Origin: Cereibacter johrii
Lineage (GTDB): Bacteria; Pseudomonadota; Alphaproteobacteria; Rhodobacterales; Rhodobacteraceae
Direction: 5' to 3'
Length of the DNA stretch: 32,244 nt
Assembly: GCF_001720585.1 (NCBI RefSeq)
Contig: NZ_MABH01000245.1
Coordinates: 1 to 32,244 of the forward strand
A program made the position numbers and the translations under genes. This document shows positions 7,983 to 17,641 of this stretch, one piece after another (position 1 is the stretch's first letter; each line of letters begins with the position of its first letter). A model generated the notes under the pieces. It was given only the letters and a program-made list of their open reading frames with translations. It was not told where the DNA came from and did not search any database.

Positions 7983-8887
7983 GCCTTCTCACCCTGATGC
8001 GTGGGGAGCACAGCGGCCGCCCTGCGTTCAAGTTCCCTGTGTCGTTTTGACACCGGCCAGCCCGCTTCTGCAAGCGCATTGCCCAGAAGTTCGGCAACTG
8101 CGACCGATCGGTGTTGCCCGCCCGTGCAGCCGAAGCCCAAGGCCAGATGGGCCTTTCCCTCCTCGAGCTGCGCCGGCAGCAGGAACAGCACCAGATCGCG
8201 GATTTTCTCGAAGAAGGGGACGAAGCGGGGATCCGAGGAAATATAGTCGGCCACCGACGCATCCCGGCCGTCGAGGGCCCGCAGACTCTCGACCCAGTAG
8301 GGGTTCTTCAGGAATCGGCAGTCGAAGATCATGTCCACCCCGCGCGGAACGCCCCGCTTGTAGGAGAAGGACTGCACCGACACCGCCAGACGGGTTGCCG
8401 CACCGCGGTCGAACCAGCGCGAGAGTTCGGCCTTGAGATCGTGCGGCGACATCTCTGACGTGTCGATCAGATGGTCCGCCCGGACGCGCACCGGGGCGAG
8501 CAGGTCGATCTCGCGCTCGACCCCCTCGGCGGGCGTCTCGGCCGGGGCCAGCGGATGGCGGCGTCGGGTCTGGTTGTAGCGGCGGATCAGCTGGGAGGCG
8601 GAACAGTCGACATAGAGCACCTCGAGCGCCACGCGCGGATCCTGCGTCAGCCGGTCGATCAGCTCGATCAGTGCCGTGGCGTTGAAGTCGCGGTTGCGCA
8701 CATCGAGGCCCAGCGCGATCGGCCGCCCGATCGAGGGTCCCTCGATCAGCCGGGGCACGAAGGACAGGGGCAGGTTGTCGATGACCTCATAGCCCATGTC
8801 TTCGAGCGCATTGATCGCAGTCGTGCGTCCCGCTCCCGAAGGACCGGTGACCAGCACGAGCCGGTATTCCTGCACTGGCTCTACCAT
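7979..8887 (-). CDS. rapZ: RNase adapter protein RapZ (YvcJ family)
   Basis: A 302-residue P-loop protein of the RapZ/YvcJ family. In enteric bacteria RapZ binds RNA and the small RNA GlmZ to direct RNase E; in other phyla the role is less clear. Family features are [14 protein letters not shown], the [10 protein letters not shown] segment, [21 protein letters not shown], and the C-terminal [26 protein letters not shown] and [13 protein letters not shown]-type region (here [15 protein letters not shown]), which carries the RNA-binding residues. The Walker A motif reads GPSGAGRT (15-22), with R21 where E. coli RapZ has Lys. The gene lies between hprK and EIIA, a position conserved in many proteobacteria. 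The stop overlaps the EIIA start. ATG 8887 has only a weak ribosome-binding site. Confidence 0.92.
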   Translation of the reverse strand: MVEPVQEYRLVLVTGPSGAGRTTAINALEDMGYEVIDNLPLSFVPRLIEGPSIGRPIALGLDVRNRDFNATALIELIDRLTQDPRVALEVLYVDCSASQLIRRYNQTRRRHPLAPAETPAEGVEREIDLLAPVRVRADHLIDTSEMSPHDLKAELSRWFDRGAATRLAVSVQSFSYKRGVPRGVDMIFDCRFLKNPYWVESLRALDGRDASVADYISSDPRFVPFFEKIRDLVLFLLPAQLEEGKAHLALGFGCTGGQHRSVAVAELLGNALAEAGWPVSKRHRELERRAAAVLPTHQGEKA

Positions 8888-8908
8888 TCGGTCCAGGATC
8901 TGTTGCGT

Positions 8909-9337
8909 TCACGCGACGCGCCCCGACCGGAGTCGCAGCAGCAGCGCAGAGGGAAAATGGCGGCCTTCCTGGCCGAGCACAAGGTCGAGAGGCCGTCCGA
9001 GCACCTGAATGTTATGGAAATGTGGCAGGCGTTCCGTTTCGGACCTGCCCAATTCGACAGCCAGTGTCACTCGCGCTTCGTGAATGGCAGGCGCCCGCAG
9101 GATCCCCAGCCCGCGGGCCTCGATCAGACCCGCGATGGCCGGAGGGCAGCGGGCCACCAGATCCGGCCCCTGCCCTGCAATCTCCGTCCGGTCGTCGGCG
9201 ACCAGATCCGCGCCGAGCGCCATCAGTTCGAGCGCGAGCGACGACTTGCCCGAGCCCGACGGTCCGAGGATCAGCAGCCCGCGCCCGTCGAGCGCCACGC
9301 AGCTCGCGTGCAGGATGGTGCAGTCCGCCCCGGTCAC
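8909..9337 (-). CDS. hprK: Short HPr kinase/phosphorylase
   Basis: A 142-residue protein that corresponds to the C-terminal catalytic domain of HPr kinase; the N-terminal domain of the roughly 310-residue Firmicutes enzyme is absent, as is usual in alphaproteobacteria. The Walker A motif GPSGSGKS is at residues 25-32, and LVADDRTEI resembles the conserved acidic segment after it. It should phosphorylate HPr on S46, and the target gene lies in the same series. It starts with GTG 9337, overlapping the chvG stop (GTGA), so it is translationally coupled to the sensor kinase. This links the ChvG/ChvI system to HPr phosphorylation at least in expression. A gap of about 20 bases precedes rapZ. Confidence 0.92.
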   Translation of the reverse strand: MTGADCTILHASCVALDGRGLLILGPSGSGKSSLALELMALGADLVADDRTEIAGQGPDLVARCPPAIAGLIEARGLGILRAPAIHEARVTLAVELGRSETERLPHFHNIQVLGRPLDLVLGQEGRHFPSALLLRLRSGRVA

Positions 9338-11052
9338 ACCGGCAGGCCGACGACGAAGCGCGCACCCAGCGGCTCGGAGGTGATGTCGGCGCTGGTGGGG
9401 CGGATGTTCTCGGCCCAGATCACGCCGCCGTGGGCCTCGACGATCTGCTTCGAGATCGCGAGCCCCAGCCCCGAATGGTTTCCGAACTGGCCCGGCGGGC
9501 GCTCGGAATAGAAGCGGCGGAAGATCTTCGTCAGCGCCTCCTCGGGGATGCCGGGGCCGGTGTCCTCGACCACGACCAACACCCGGTTCTCGCGCCGCCG
9601 CGCCCAGACGCGCACCGCATCGCCCTCCTCGCAGAAGGAGAGTGCGTTGGAGATGAGATTGACGAAGACCTGTGCCAGCCGCGCCTCGAGCCCGCGGATG
9701 CGCATGGGTTCGGACGGCAGGTCGGCGATGAAATCCACCCCCTTCTCCGCCGCCTGACGGCCGAGATAATCGCCGAGGTTCGCGATGGTGGGGAGCAGGT
9801 CGAACTCCTCCTCCTCCTCCTTCACCAGCTCGCTGTCGAGGCGCGAGGCGTTCGAGATGTCGCTGACCAGCCGGTCGAGACGGCGCACGTCATGCTCGAT
9901 CACATCGAGGAGCTGCTCGCGCTGGTCCTCGCGCCTGGCCAGCCGCAGCGTGCCCACGGCCGACCTGAGCGAGGCGAGCGGGTTCTTGATCTCGTGCGCC
10001 ACATCGGCGGCGAACTGCTCGTTCGCGTCGATCCGGTCGTAGAGCGCCGCCACCATCCCGCGCATGGCGATGGACAGGCGGCCGATCTCGTCCGGGCGTG
10101 CCGTGAGATCCGGGATCCGCACCCGGCCCGGCGCCATCTTGCGCGCGTCGCGGTCCCGGCCGAGTTCTGCCGCGGCCGCGAGATCGGCCAGCGGATTGGC
10201 GATGGTCGACGCCAGCACGAGGCTGAGCCCGATGGAGACGAAGAGCGCCACCACGAACATCTGCAGGATCTGCTCGCGCTCGTAGCGCACCAGCCTGTCG
10301 ATCTCGCCCGCGGCCGAGGTGATGGCCACGACCCCCATCACGCGCTCTCCGTCGAGGATGGGCGTTGCGACCGAAAAGAGCGCGCCTCCGTTGCGGTCGC
10401 GCCCCGTGTTGATCGTCGTCCGCCCCTCGCGCGCGCCCGAGAAGACCTGGCGGGCAAGCGCGCTGGCGTCGATCTCGGCTTGCGGCGCCTCGCCCCATGC
10501 CAGCGTCTTCGAGACCGTGTCCCACAGTCCGTTGAGGAAATCGGTGATGAGCGTCGAACGCTGGTCCTCGGGCACCGGCTGGCGGGTGCCGCGGTCCGAG
10601 GCCACGACGACCCCGGCCGTGTCGAGGATGAAGAGGTCGACCACGGGGTCGACCGCAACGGCGTCGAGCGTGGCGGGGATGTCGATGCCCTTCGGCGCAT
10701 CGAGGGTCGCCCCCGGCACCGCCGCGAGCCGCGCCTCGAAGACATTGGCCACGAGGCGGGCCTCGGAGACGAGCGCCCGCTCGCGCTGGAGGACGAGGTT
10801 CTCGCGGAACGGGTTGGTGAAAAGGACGCCCGAAACCTGGATCACCAGGGCCAGAAGATTGAAGAGGATGATCTTGCGGGCCAGCGGCGACCGGTTGAGC
10901 GCGATGAAGCCGCGCCGCCGCCGTTTCTGCAGCCCCGGTTCGCCATCTGCACCGGGCGCGGTCCAGTCCTCGCCGAGGATCACGTCGCCCGGACGTTGCG
11001 CGGAGGCCCCGTCGTCGGCCCTGGACCGGCCGAAGATCCGAAGGGCGGTCAT
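9334..11052 (-). CDS. chvG: Sensor histidine kinase ChvG (ExoS family)
   Basis: A 572-residue inner-membrane sensor kinase. Two membrane helices (about 60-78 and 264-284) frame a periplasmic sensor domain of about 185 residues, followed by a HAMP linker, the dimerisation/phosphoacceptor helix with H353 in AADVAHEIKNPLAS, the N box NLISNALSF, and the G boxes EDTGPGIPEE and SGLGLAISK. ChvG/ExoS kinases respond to acid pH or envelope stress in Agrobacterium and Sinorhizobium and phosphorylate ChvI. ATG 11052 is preceded by GGGGAGGAC, which supports this start over longer frames. The chvI stop lies 22 bases upstream. The stop overlaps the hprK start. The signal sensed here is not known. Confidence 0.93.
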   Translation of the reverse strand: MTALRIFGRSRADDGASAQRPGDVILGEDWTAPGADGEPGLQKRRRRGFIALNRSPLARKIILFNLLALVIQVSGVLFTNPFRENLVLQRERALVSEARLVANVFEARLAAVPGATLDAPKGIDIPATLDAVAVDPVVDLFILDTAGVVVASDRGTRQPVPEDQRSTLITDFLNGLWDTVSKTLAWGEAPQAEIDASALARQVFSGAREGRTTINTGRDRNGGALFSVATPILDGERVMGVVAITSAAGEIDRLVRYEREQILQMFVVALFVSIGLSLVLASTIANPLADLAAAAELGRDRDARKMAPGRVRIPDLTARPDEIGRLSIAMRGMVAALYDRIDANEQFAADVAHEIKNPLASLRSAVGTLRLARREDQREQLLDVIEHDVRRLDRLVSDISNASRLDSELVKEEEEEFDLLPTIANLGDYLGRQAAEKGVDFIADLPSEPMRIRGLEARLAQVFVNLISNALSFCEEGDAVRVWARRRENRVLVVVEDTGPGIPEEALTKIFRRFYSERPPGQFGNHSGLGLAISKQIVEAHGGVIWAENIRPTSADITSEPLGARFVVGLPV

Positions 11053-11074
11053 GGCCGCGTCCTCCCCGGCACCC

Positions 11075-11776
11075 TCACTCCTCGTTGTAGCGGTAACCGA
11101 TGCCGTAAAGGGTCTCGATGGCGGCGAAATCGGAATCCGCCGCGCGCATCTTCTTGCGCAGCCGCTTGATGTGGCTGTCGATCGTGCGGTCGTCGACATA
11201 GACCTGATCGTCGTAGGCCACATCCATCAGCTGGTCCCGGCTCTTGACGAAGCCGGGCCGCTGCGCGAGGGCCTGCAGCAGCAGGAACTCGGTCACCGTG
11301 AGGGACACGTCCCGGCCCTTCCAGCTCACCGCGTGGCGCAGCGGATCCATCCGCAGGTTGCCGCGCTCGAGAATGCGGCTTTCCTCCTGCGTCTCGGCCT
11401 CGCCGCCCGCGATCGCCTCCTGCCGGCGCAGGAGCGCGCGGATCCGCTCGACCAGAAGGCGCTGCGAGAAGGGCTTCTTCACATAATCGTCCGCGCCCAT
11501 GCGCAGGCCCAGCACCTCGTCGATCTCGTCGTCCTTGGAGGTCAGGAAGATGACGGGCATCGCGGACTTCTGCCGCAGGCGCTGGAGCAGGTCCATTCCG
11601 TCCATGCGCGGCATCTTGATATCGAGCACGGCCATGTCGGGCATCCGCTTGTTGAAGGCCTCGAGAGCCGACTGCCCGTCGTTGTAGGTCTCGACCTCGA
11701 ACCCTTCCGCCTCGAGCGTCATGGCGACCGAAGTCAGGATGTTGCGATCGTCGTCCACGAGAGCAATCCTGGACAT
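11075..11776 (-). CDS. chvI: Response regulator ChvI, OmpR family
   Basis: A 233-residue DNA-binding response regulator. The receiver domain has the acidic pair near residues 8-10, phospho-acceptor D52 ([11 protein letters not shown]) and K101 (YVKKPFS). The C-terminal winged helix (about 135-230) contains [17 protein letters not shown] and [16 protein letters not shown]. It is the partner of the ChvG kinase encoded just downstream. I chose ATG 11776 ([10 protein letters not shown]), with GGAG 11 bases upstream; a longer frame up to 11941 would add a tail unlike the family. Divergent transcription from pckA, with a 338-base shared region, is a conserved alphaproteobacterial arrangement, so ChvI could regulate pckA as reported in Agrobacterium; that is inference here. 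Confidence 0.94.
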   Translation of the reverse strand: MSRIALVDDDRNILTSVAMTLEAEGFEVETYNDGQSALEAFNKRMPDMAVLDIKMPRMDGMDLLQRLRQKSAMPVIFLTSKDDEIDEVLGLRMGADDYVKKPFSQRLLVERIRALLRRQEAIAGGEAETQEESRILERGNLRMDPLRHAVSWKGRDVSLTVTEFLLLQALAQRPGFVKSRDQLMDVAYDDQVYVDDRTIDSHIKRLRKKMRAADSDFAAIETLYGIGYRYNEE

Positions 11777-11930
11777 GTCCCAACTCCGAATGCCTGCCTG
11801 ACCAACGGGCCTCATGATCCGGTTTCCGCCGAAGGAATCAATAGGCTTCTGCGAATCGGTCGGCTCCTCCTCCGGTTGCCGGTCCGCGGTTCGCGACGGA
11901 ACGGCCGATTTGTCGCAACCGATGCCCGGA

Positions 11931-11962
11931 GGTTGCGCCAACCTGTCGCTGGTTGCGCTAAC
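11931..11962 (+). promoter_or_regulatory. Tandem candidate CceR-type operators upstream of pckA
   Basis: GGTTGCGCCAAC (11931-11942) and GGTTGCGCTAAC (11951-11962) are near-identical, partly palindromic boxes exactly 20 bases apart, about two DNA turns, which places them on one face of the helix. An inverted copy of the core (CGCAACC, 11914-11920) lies just upstream. The second box agrees at 9 of 12 positions with the palindrome in front of the cceR gene in this window. Their centres lie near -77 and -57 relative to my predicted pckA start point, a position suited to an activator. Binding by CceR is inference; ChvI or another factor could also use them. Confidence 0.5.
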
Positions 11963-11979
11963 GTCTTGCTGTCACTCTG

Positions 11980-12007
11980 TTGTCGCGTGGCACCGTCATG
12001 CTATACC
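11980..12007 (+). promoter_or_regulatory. pckA: Candidate pckA promoter
   Basis: TTGTCG (11980-11985) and TATACC (12002-12007), separated by 16 bases, form the best sigma-70-like pair between the operator boxes and pckA. It predicts a start point near 12014 and a leader of about 100 bases. Confidence 0.45.
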
Positions 12008-12114
12008 CTTTCCCTGTCGGCACCCGTCTCCGGGGCCGACCGGCAGCCTATTGGCCCAGGATGCCGTTGGAGGACCGGAAACAGCCGCTCGCGCGGCATC
12101 GGGGAGCTTGCAGG

Positions 12115-13713
<1,599 letters not shown>

Positions 13714-13734
13714 GGCCGGTCCCGGCTGCGACCT

Positions 13735-13784
13735 CCGGGGGCTGTCTGCCCCCGGACCCCCGAGGATATTTGGGCAGAGTGAAA
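13735..13784 (+). repeat. Intergenic hairpin repeat of Rhodobacterales after pckA
   Basis: CCGGGGGC (13735-13742), a TGTCT loop and GCCCCCGG (13748-13755) make a perfect 8-bp stem. It is followed by ACCCCCGAGGATATTTGGG and CAGAGTGAA. I recognise this hairpin plus 'GAGGATATTTGG' as a frequent intergenic element in Rhodobacter and relatives; only one copy lies in this window. Its place just after a stop codon suits a terminator or REP-like role. Confidence 0.6.
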
Positions 13785-13848
13785 GACGGGCGGGCTGCCG
13801 CGGTGACAGCTCCGATCGCGTGAGAGCGTGATCCGTCTGTACAAACCG

Positions 13849-13877
13849 GCGCGGCCACGGTGGGAGGCCGCGCGTTT
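13849..13877. terminator. Possible terminator downstream of pckA
   Basis: GCGCGGCC (13849-13856) and GGCCGCGC (13866-13873) form a perfect 8-bp stem with a 9-base loop, preceded by AAAC and followed by GTTT, so it could act on both strands. It lies 136 bases after the pckA stop. Confidence 0.5.
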
Positions 13878-14822
13878 CGATCCTTGTGAGGGGCTGGTGC
13901 TGGAGGCCGGTTCTGACCGAAGGGGTCGAGGTGCCGTTCACGGATCGGACTGGCTTCGGCGTTTGCCGCATGTGGGGCCCGTCCCACGGCTGGACGGACG
14001 CGCATGCCGCGAGCCCGCGGCCCGGGTCGGAGATCGGTTCGGGCGCAGGAGCGCCGGGACGGTTCAGGCCATCTGCAAGCACGATACCGGCGACATCGGG
14101 AGGAGAGCGCATCCGCCTGCGCAACCGGACTGCCGGCTGCGTTCCTCCTCGTCCGCGCGAGAAGGGCGGCGCGCGCGCGGCGGATCTGTCTCCTGCGGGG
14201 AGAGCGCCGCTTCGCTTTGCGAATTGGGGACGCTCTGGCCCGCGGCCGGTCCTTTCCTGACGAGGCACGGACCCAGCCGCGCCGCCAGATCGCGGCCCCT
14301 GCCGAGGGTGGCGTTGCCAAGGGCGACCGGCAGGGCGGTCGCAGGGGGCGCTTCAATGCTCGGACTGCGCGTCCGTCATCGGGCCCTCGGCTTGCTTCGG
14401 ACACCGGCTGCGAAGTCGGACATCCGTCGCATCTTGCGCTCGAGCGGGACCAATGCGCGGGCCATGTCGCGTCCCGCCGCACGCTTTCACCCCCCGATGT
14501 GAAGTCTTGACCTCAAGTCGGATGGAACGGCGGTGACGGCGCATCCGTCGTCGTCGGCCTTTCCCGCGGCATCCGGTCCCACCGCTCTGCCGCTGTTCTT
14601 GCCCGGATCACTGTCGCAAGTGCAGTGGCATGGCTCTCGCCTCCTTCAGGGCGGCGGGAGGGGCTGCCATCCCCAAGAGAGAGTTGTGCGCCCCTTGCTA
14701 CCGCGAAAGCTAACAGTTCTCTCGGACATATTCATGCTACATGCGGCGCTCTCATGAATTTTTGTTGCGCTGCGACTGCAAAGTGGCTAGGACGTCGCAG
14801 TTGCAGAATGAGGAGTCACGCC
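13878..14822. other. Long intergenic region before mcd, no convincing gene
   Basis: About 945 bases that hold no protein I can support. Several frames stay open, but the translations are Arg/Ala/Pro-rich, lack motifs and have no ribosome-binding site. I see no tRNA or known RNA motif. The last 120 bases are richer in A and T and contain a GCTAAC half-box (14709-14714) and an imperfect inverted repeat (14770-14806) before mcd. The region could hold an unannotated small RNA, a decayed gene or a long mcd leader; the sequence alone does not say. Confidence 0.5.
14770..14806. promoter_or_regulatory. Imperfect inverted repeat just upstream of mcd
   Basis: CTGCGACTGCAAA (14770-14782) and GTCGCAGTTGCAG (14794-14806) are inverted arms that agree at 10 of 13 positions, with 11 bases between. 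It ends 4 bases before the AGGAG ribosome-binding site of mcd. It could be an operator or a leader hairpin that affects ribosome access. The factor is unknown. Confidence 0.4.
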
Positions 14823-16490
14823 ATGCCGAAGGACGGATCGACCATGACCGGGCAGCCGCTGCTCGCGGATCTTCTGACGCTCGCTTCCGACGCGCTGCCC
14901 GAGGTCGAGGCGCTGTTCGAAACGGCGCGGGGCGCGCTGAAGGAGCGGGTGACAGCCGGCGGCAAGGTCTCTTCCAGGGCGCTGGAGGAGGAGCAGTTCG
15001 CGGCCCACGCCCTCTCCTGGCTCGCGACCTATGTCGAATCCCTCCGGCAGATGCGGGCCTGGGCCGGGCGGCTCGAGACCGAGGGGCGGTTCGGCGAGAT
15101 GGAGGCGCTGATCCTGCAGATCGCCTTCGGCGAATATCTCGCGCAGATTCGCGGCGGCATCCCGATGAGCCAGACCGAGACGGCGCGGGTGCAGGATATC
15201 GGCGTCGAGCTCGGCCATCCGGGCGAGGCGGTGCGGCGGCTCATCCAGGCGGGCAATACGCCCGCCGCACGGGCGCGGCTGGTGGCGCTGATGCGCGACA
15301 ACCACGGGCGGGCCACCTTCGGCGCCTCGGGTCTCGACGAGGAGCTCGAGATGATCCGCGACCAGTTCCGCCGGTTCGCGGACGAGCGCGTGGCCCCGCA
15401 TGCCCATGGCTGGCACATGCGCGATGAGCTGATCCCGTTGGAGATCGTGGAGGCTCTGGCCGAGATGGGCGTCTTCGGCCTGACGATCCCGGAGGAGTTC
15501 GGCGGTTTCGGCCTGTCGAAGGCCTCGATGGTCGTGGTCTCGGAGGAGCTGTCGCGCGGCTATATCGGCGTGGGCTCGCTCGGCACCCGGTCCGAGATCG
15601 CCGCGGAGCTGATCCTCTGCGGCGGCACCGATGCGCAGAAGGCGGCCTGGCTGCCGAAACTTGCGAGCGGGGAGATCCTGCCGACCGCGGTCTTCACCGA
15701 GCCGAACACCGGATCGGATCTGGGCAGCCTGCGGACGCGGGCGGTGAAGGACGGCGACGAATGGGTGGTCAATGGCAACAAGACCTGGATCACCCATGCC
15801 GCGCGCACCCATGTGATGACTCTCCTCGCCCGCACGGACCCCGAGACGACGGATTACCGGGGCCTGTCGATGTTCCTTGCCGAGAAGATGCCGGGAACCG
15901 ACGCGGATCCGTTCCCCACGCCCGGCATGACGGGCGGCGAGATCGAGGTGCTGGGCTACCGCGGGATGAAGGAATATGAGATCGGCTTCGACGGTTTCCG
16001 CGTGAAGGGCGAGAACCTTCTGGGCGGCGTCGAGGGCCAGGGCTTCAAGCAGCTCATGCAGACCTTCGAGAGCGCGCGGATCCAGACCGCGGCGCGCGCC
16101 ATCGGCGTGGCGCAGAATGCGCTCGAGGTGGGGATGCAATATGCCGAGGAGCGCAAGCAGTTCGGCAAGGCGCTGATCGAGTTCCCGCGCGTGGCGGGCA
16201 AGCTTGCCATGATGGCGGTCGAGATCATGGTGGCCCGGCAGCTGACCTACCATTCCGCCTGGGAGAAGGATCACGGCCAGCGCTGCGACCTCGAGGCCGG
16301 GATGGCGAAACTTCTGGGCGCGCGGGTGGCCTGGGCCTCGGCGGACAATGCGCTGCAGATCCATGGCGGGAACGGCTTCGCGCTGGAATATCAGATCAGC
16401 CGGATCCTCTGCGATGCGCGCATCCTCAACATCTTCGAGGGCGCGGCCGAAATCCAGGCGCAGGTGATCGCGCGGCGGCTGCTGGACTGA
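14823..16490 (+). CDS. mcd: (2S)-methylsuccinyl-CoA dehydrogenase
   Basis: A 555-residue flavin acyl-CoA dehydrogenase with an N-terminal extension of about 165 residues before the standard fold, longer than the usual 380-400 residues. The ACAD core shows FGLTIPEEFGGFG, TEPNTGSDLGSLRT, WVVNGNKTWITHA, QALQIHGGNGF-type NALQIHGGNGF and the C-terminal IFEGAAEIQ with probable catalytic base E539. Length, extension and position beside pckA match Mcd of the ethylmalonyl-CoA pathway of C. sphaeroides (RSP_1679 from memory), which oxidises (2S)-methylsuccinyl-CoA to mesaconyl-CoA during acetate assimilation. AGGAG (14811-14815) supports ATG 14823; a second ATG eight codons in is less well placed. Its electrons would go to ETF. 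An IR just upstream may regulate it. If not Mcd, it is another ACAD of unknown substrate. Confidence 0.9.
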   Translation: MPKDGSTMTGQPLLADLLTLASDALPEVEALFETARGALKERVTAGGKVSSRALEEEQFAAHALSWLATYVESLRQMRAWAGRLETEGRFGEMEALILQIAFGEYLAQIRGGIPMSQTETARVQDIGVELGHPGEAVRRLIQAGNTPAARARLVALMRDNHGRATFGASGLDEELEMIRDQFRRFADERVAPHAHGWHMRDELIPLEIVEALAEMGVFGLTIPEEFGGFGLSKASMVVVSEELSRGYIGVGSLGTRSEIAAELILCGGTDAQKAAWLPKLASGEILPTAVFTEPNTGSDLGSLRTRAVKDGDEWVVNGNKTWITHAARTHVMTLLARTDPETTDYRGLSMFLAEKMPGTDADPFPTPGMTGGEIEVLGYRGMKEYEIGFDGFRVKGENLLGGVEGQGFKQLMQTFESARIQTAARAIGVAQNALEVGMQYAEERKQFGKALIEFPRVAGKLAMMAVEIMVARQLTYHSAWEKDHGQRCDLEAGMAKLLGARVAWASADNALQIHGGNGFALEYQISRILCDARILNIFEGAAEIQAQVIARRLLD

Positions 16491-16496
16491 CGGGCT

Positions 16497-16527
16497 GCCT
16501 GCCGTTCGCGAAGCGCGGATGGCAGGC
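16497..16527. terminator. Hairpin between convergent mcd and recO
   Basis: GCCTGCC (16497-16503) pairs with GGCAGGC (16521-16527), and the loop contains the self-complementary TTCGCGAA. It fills the 38-base gap between two convergent genes, so it probably acts on both strands. No T-run is present. Confidence 0.5.
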
Positions 16528-16528
16528 C

Positions 16529-17248
16529 TCAGGCGCGGGCCAGAAGCTCCATCAGCCGGCCCCGCGCCTCGGGCAGCGGCCGGCCGTTCAGCAGGGGCGC
16601 AAGCTCGCGGCCGAGGAAATGGCCGGTGATGGCAAGGCCCTGCCCCACTTCCTCGGCCGAGGCGGGCCCCTGCCCCAGAAGCGCCAGCGGCAGCGGAAAC
16701 AGCCGGTCGGCCCAGCCGCCCGCGGCCCCGCGGCTGACGGCGCGGCCGGTCTTCGGGCTGACGAAGGCCAGATCCTCGCGGCTGCCCGTGACGGCGCAGC
16801 GGGTGAGATCGAGGCCGAAGCCCGTCTCCTCCAAGAGACGCATCTCCCAGCGGAGATAGGCCGGCGGCCAGCCCGGCCGGTCGAGCGCATCCAGAAGCGC
16901 CATGCTCTCCTGCCAGAGCGCGGAATGCGGCTCGCGCTCGGGCAGGGTCACATGCAGCATGGCGCAGATCGCGTTCAGTCCGGCGAGGCCCAGCCGATCG
17001 CCCAGAAGGGCGGTGCGGCTGCGCAGCGGCTCGACGGTGAAGGCCCCCATATGCTCGTCGAGCCGCGCCTTCCAGGTCAGGTCGAGTTGCGCGCCGGGCT
17101 GGAGGATGGGCGCGATCTTCCGCGAGGCGCCGCCGCGGACGACGCCTGCGTGGCGGCCATGCGCGGCCGTGAAGACCTCGATGATCGCCGAGCTCTCGCC
17201 GTGCCGCCGCACCGAGAGGAGCGCGCCCTCGTCCCGCCATTCCATCAT
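16529..17248 (-). CDS. recO: DNA repair protein RecO
   Basis: A 239-residue RecO, the partner of RecR that helps load RecA on SSB-coated single-stranded DNA in RecF-pathway recombination. The N-terminal OB fold starts [27 protein letters not shown]-like, typical of the family, followed by [12 protein letters not shown] and [12 protein letters not shown]. The middle helical part contains [12 protein letters not shown] and [24 protein letters not shown]. Two adjacent ATG codons (17246-17248 and 17243-17245) could start it. It is the last gene of the minus-strand series. A gap of about 36 bases separates it from the DUF1491 gene, and it is convergent with mcd. Confidence 0.93.
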   Translation of the reverse strand: MMEWRDEGALLSVRRHGESSAIIEVFTAAHGRHAGVVRGGASRKIAPILQPGAQLDLTWKARLDEHMGAFTVEPLRSRTALLGDRLGLAGLNAICAMLHVTLPEREPHSALWQESMALLDALDRPGWPPAYLRWEMRLLEETGFGLDLTRCAVTGSREDLAFVSPKTGRAVSRGAAGGWADRLFPLPLALLGQGPASAEEVGQGLAITGHFLGRELAPLLNGRPLPEARGRLMELLARA

Positions 17249-17284
17249 GGGGCGACTATCCCGCGCGGCGGGCCGGCCGTCCAG

Positions 17285-17620
17285 TCACTCGGAGAGGCCC
17301 GGCTCGTCGAGAAGCGTCCGGCCCTGACGGTCCTCGAGCTCGATCACCCAGAGGTCGGGGTCGAAGCGGCGCTGGCGGGCGATGGCCGCATCCACATCGG
17401 CCTCGGGGCCTTCGGCGAGCGGCACCCAGGCGCGGGCGCCGGTCATCAGGTCGAAGGAGCGCTGGAAAGCGCGGGCCTGCCCGTCGAGCGTCGCGCATTT
17501 GACCAGCACGGCACCGGCGGTGGCATCGCCGCGGGCGGTGACGAAGGCCGGAATATCGGCCAGCCGCAGGCGGGTCAGATAGGCGCGGACCCAGAAGTCC
17601 GCCGTCAGGCGCGCACTCAT
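17285..17620 (-). CDS. DUF1491 family protein
   Basis: A 111-residue soluble protein starting MSARLTADFWVRAYLTRL, with ARGDATAGAVLVK and FDLMTGARAWVPL, and FDPDLWVIELEDRQGRTLLDEPGL at the end. This matches the DUF1491 family, small alphaproteobacterial proteins of unknown function. It lies between era and recO, 21 bases after the era stop, so it is probably part of the same transcript. No catalytic motif is visible and no role is assigned. Confidence 0.85.
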   Translation of the reverse strand: MSARLTADFWVRAYLTRLRLADIPAFVTARGDATAGAVLVKCATLDGQARAFQRSFDLMTGARAWVPLAEGPEADVDAAIARQRRFDPDLWVIELEDRQGRTLLDEPGLSE

Positions 17621-17641
17621 CGGCCGGCCTGCGCGGCCATC

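Larger units (their letters stand above)
11777..12114. other. chvI-pckA divergent regulatory region
   Basis: A 338-base region between the two divergent genes, without a gene of its own. It contains repeated GGTTGCG boxes (11914-11962), a candidate pckA promoter (11980-12007) and the pckA leader of about 100 bases, with GGGGAG before the start codon. I see no clear chvI promoter on the minus strand. Confidence 0.6.

Noticed and set aside
13828-14502. A 224-codon open frame in the pckA-mcd gap
   Set aside because: Several other frames are open over the same DNA, the translation is Arg/Ser/Ala-rich without motif, and no ribosome-binding site is seen.
14706-14715. GCTAAC before mcd as a CceR site
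   Set aside because: Only one half of the palindrome matches (8 of 12 overall), which is too weak to claim; a similar half-site occurs near 2454 before etfB.
14787-17240. A minus-strand frame of over 800 codons through mcd and recO
   Set aside because: It is antisense to mcd and in the wrong frame for recO; the translation has no motif.
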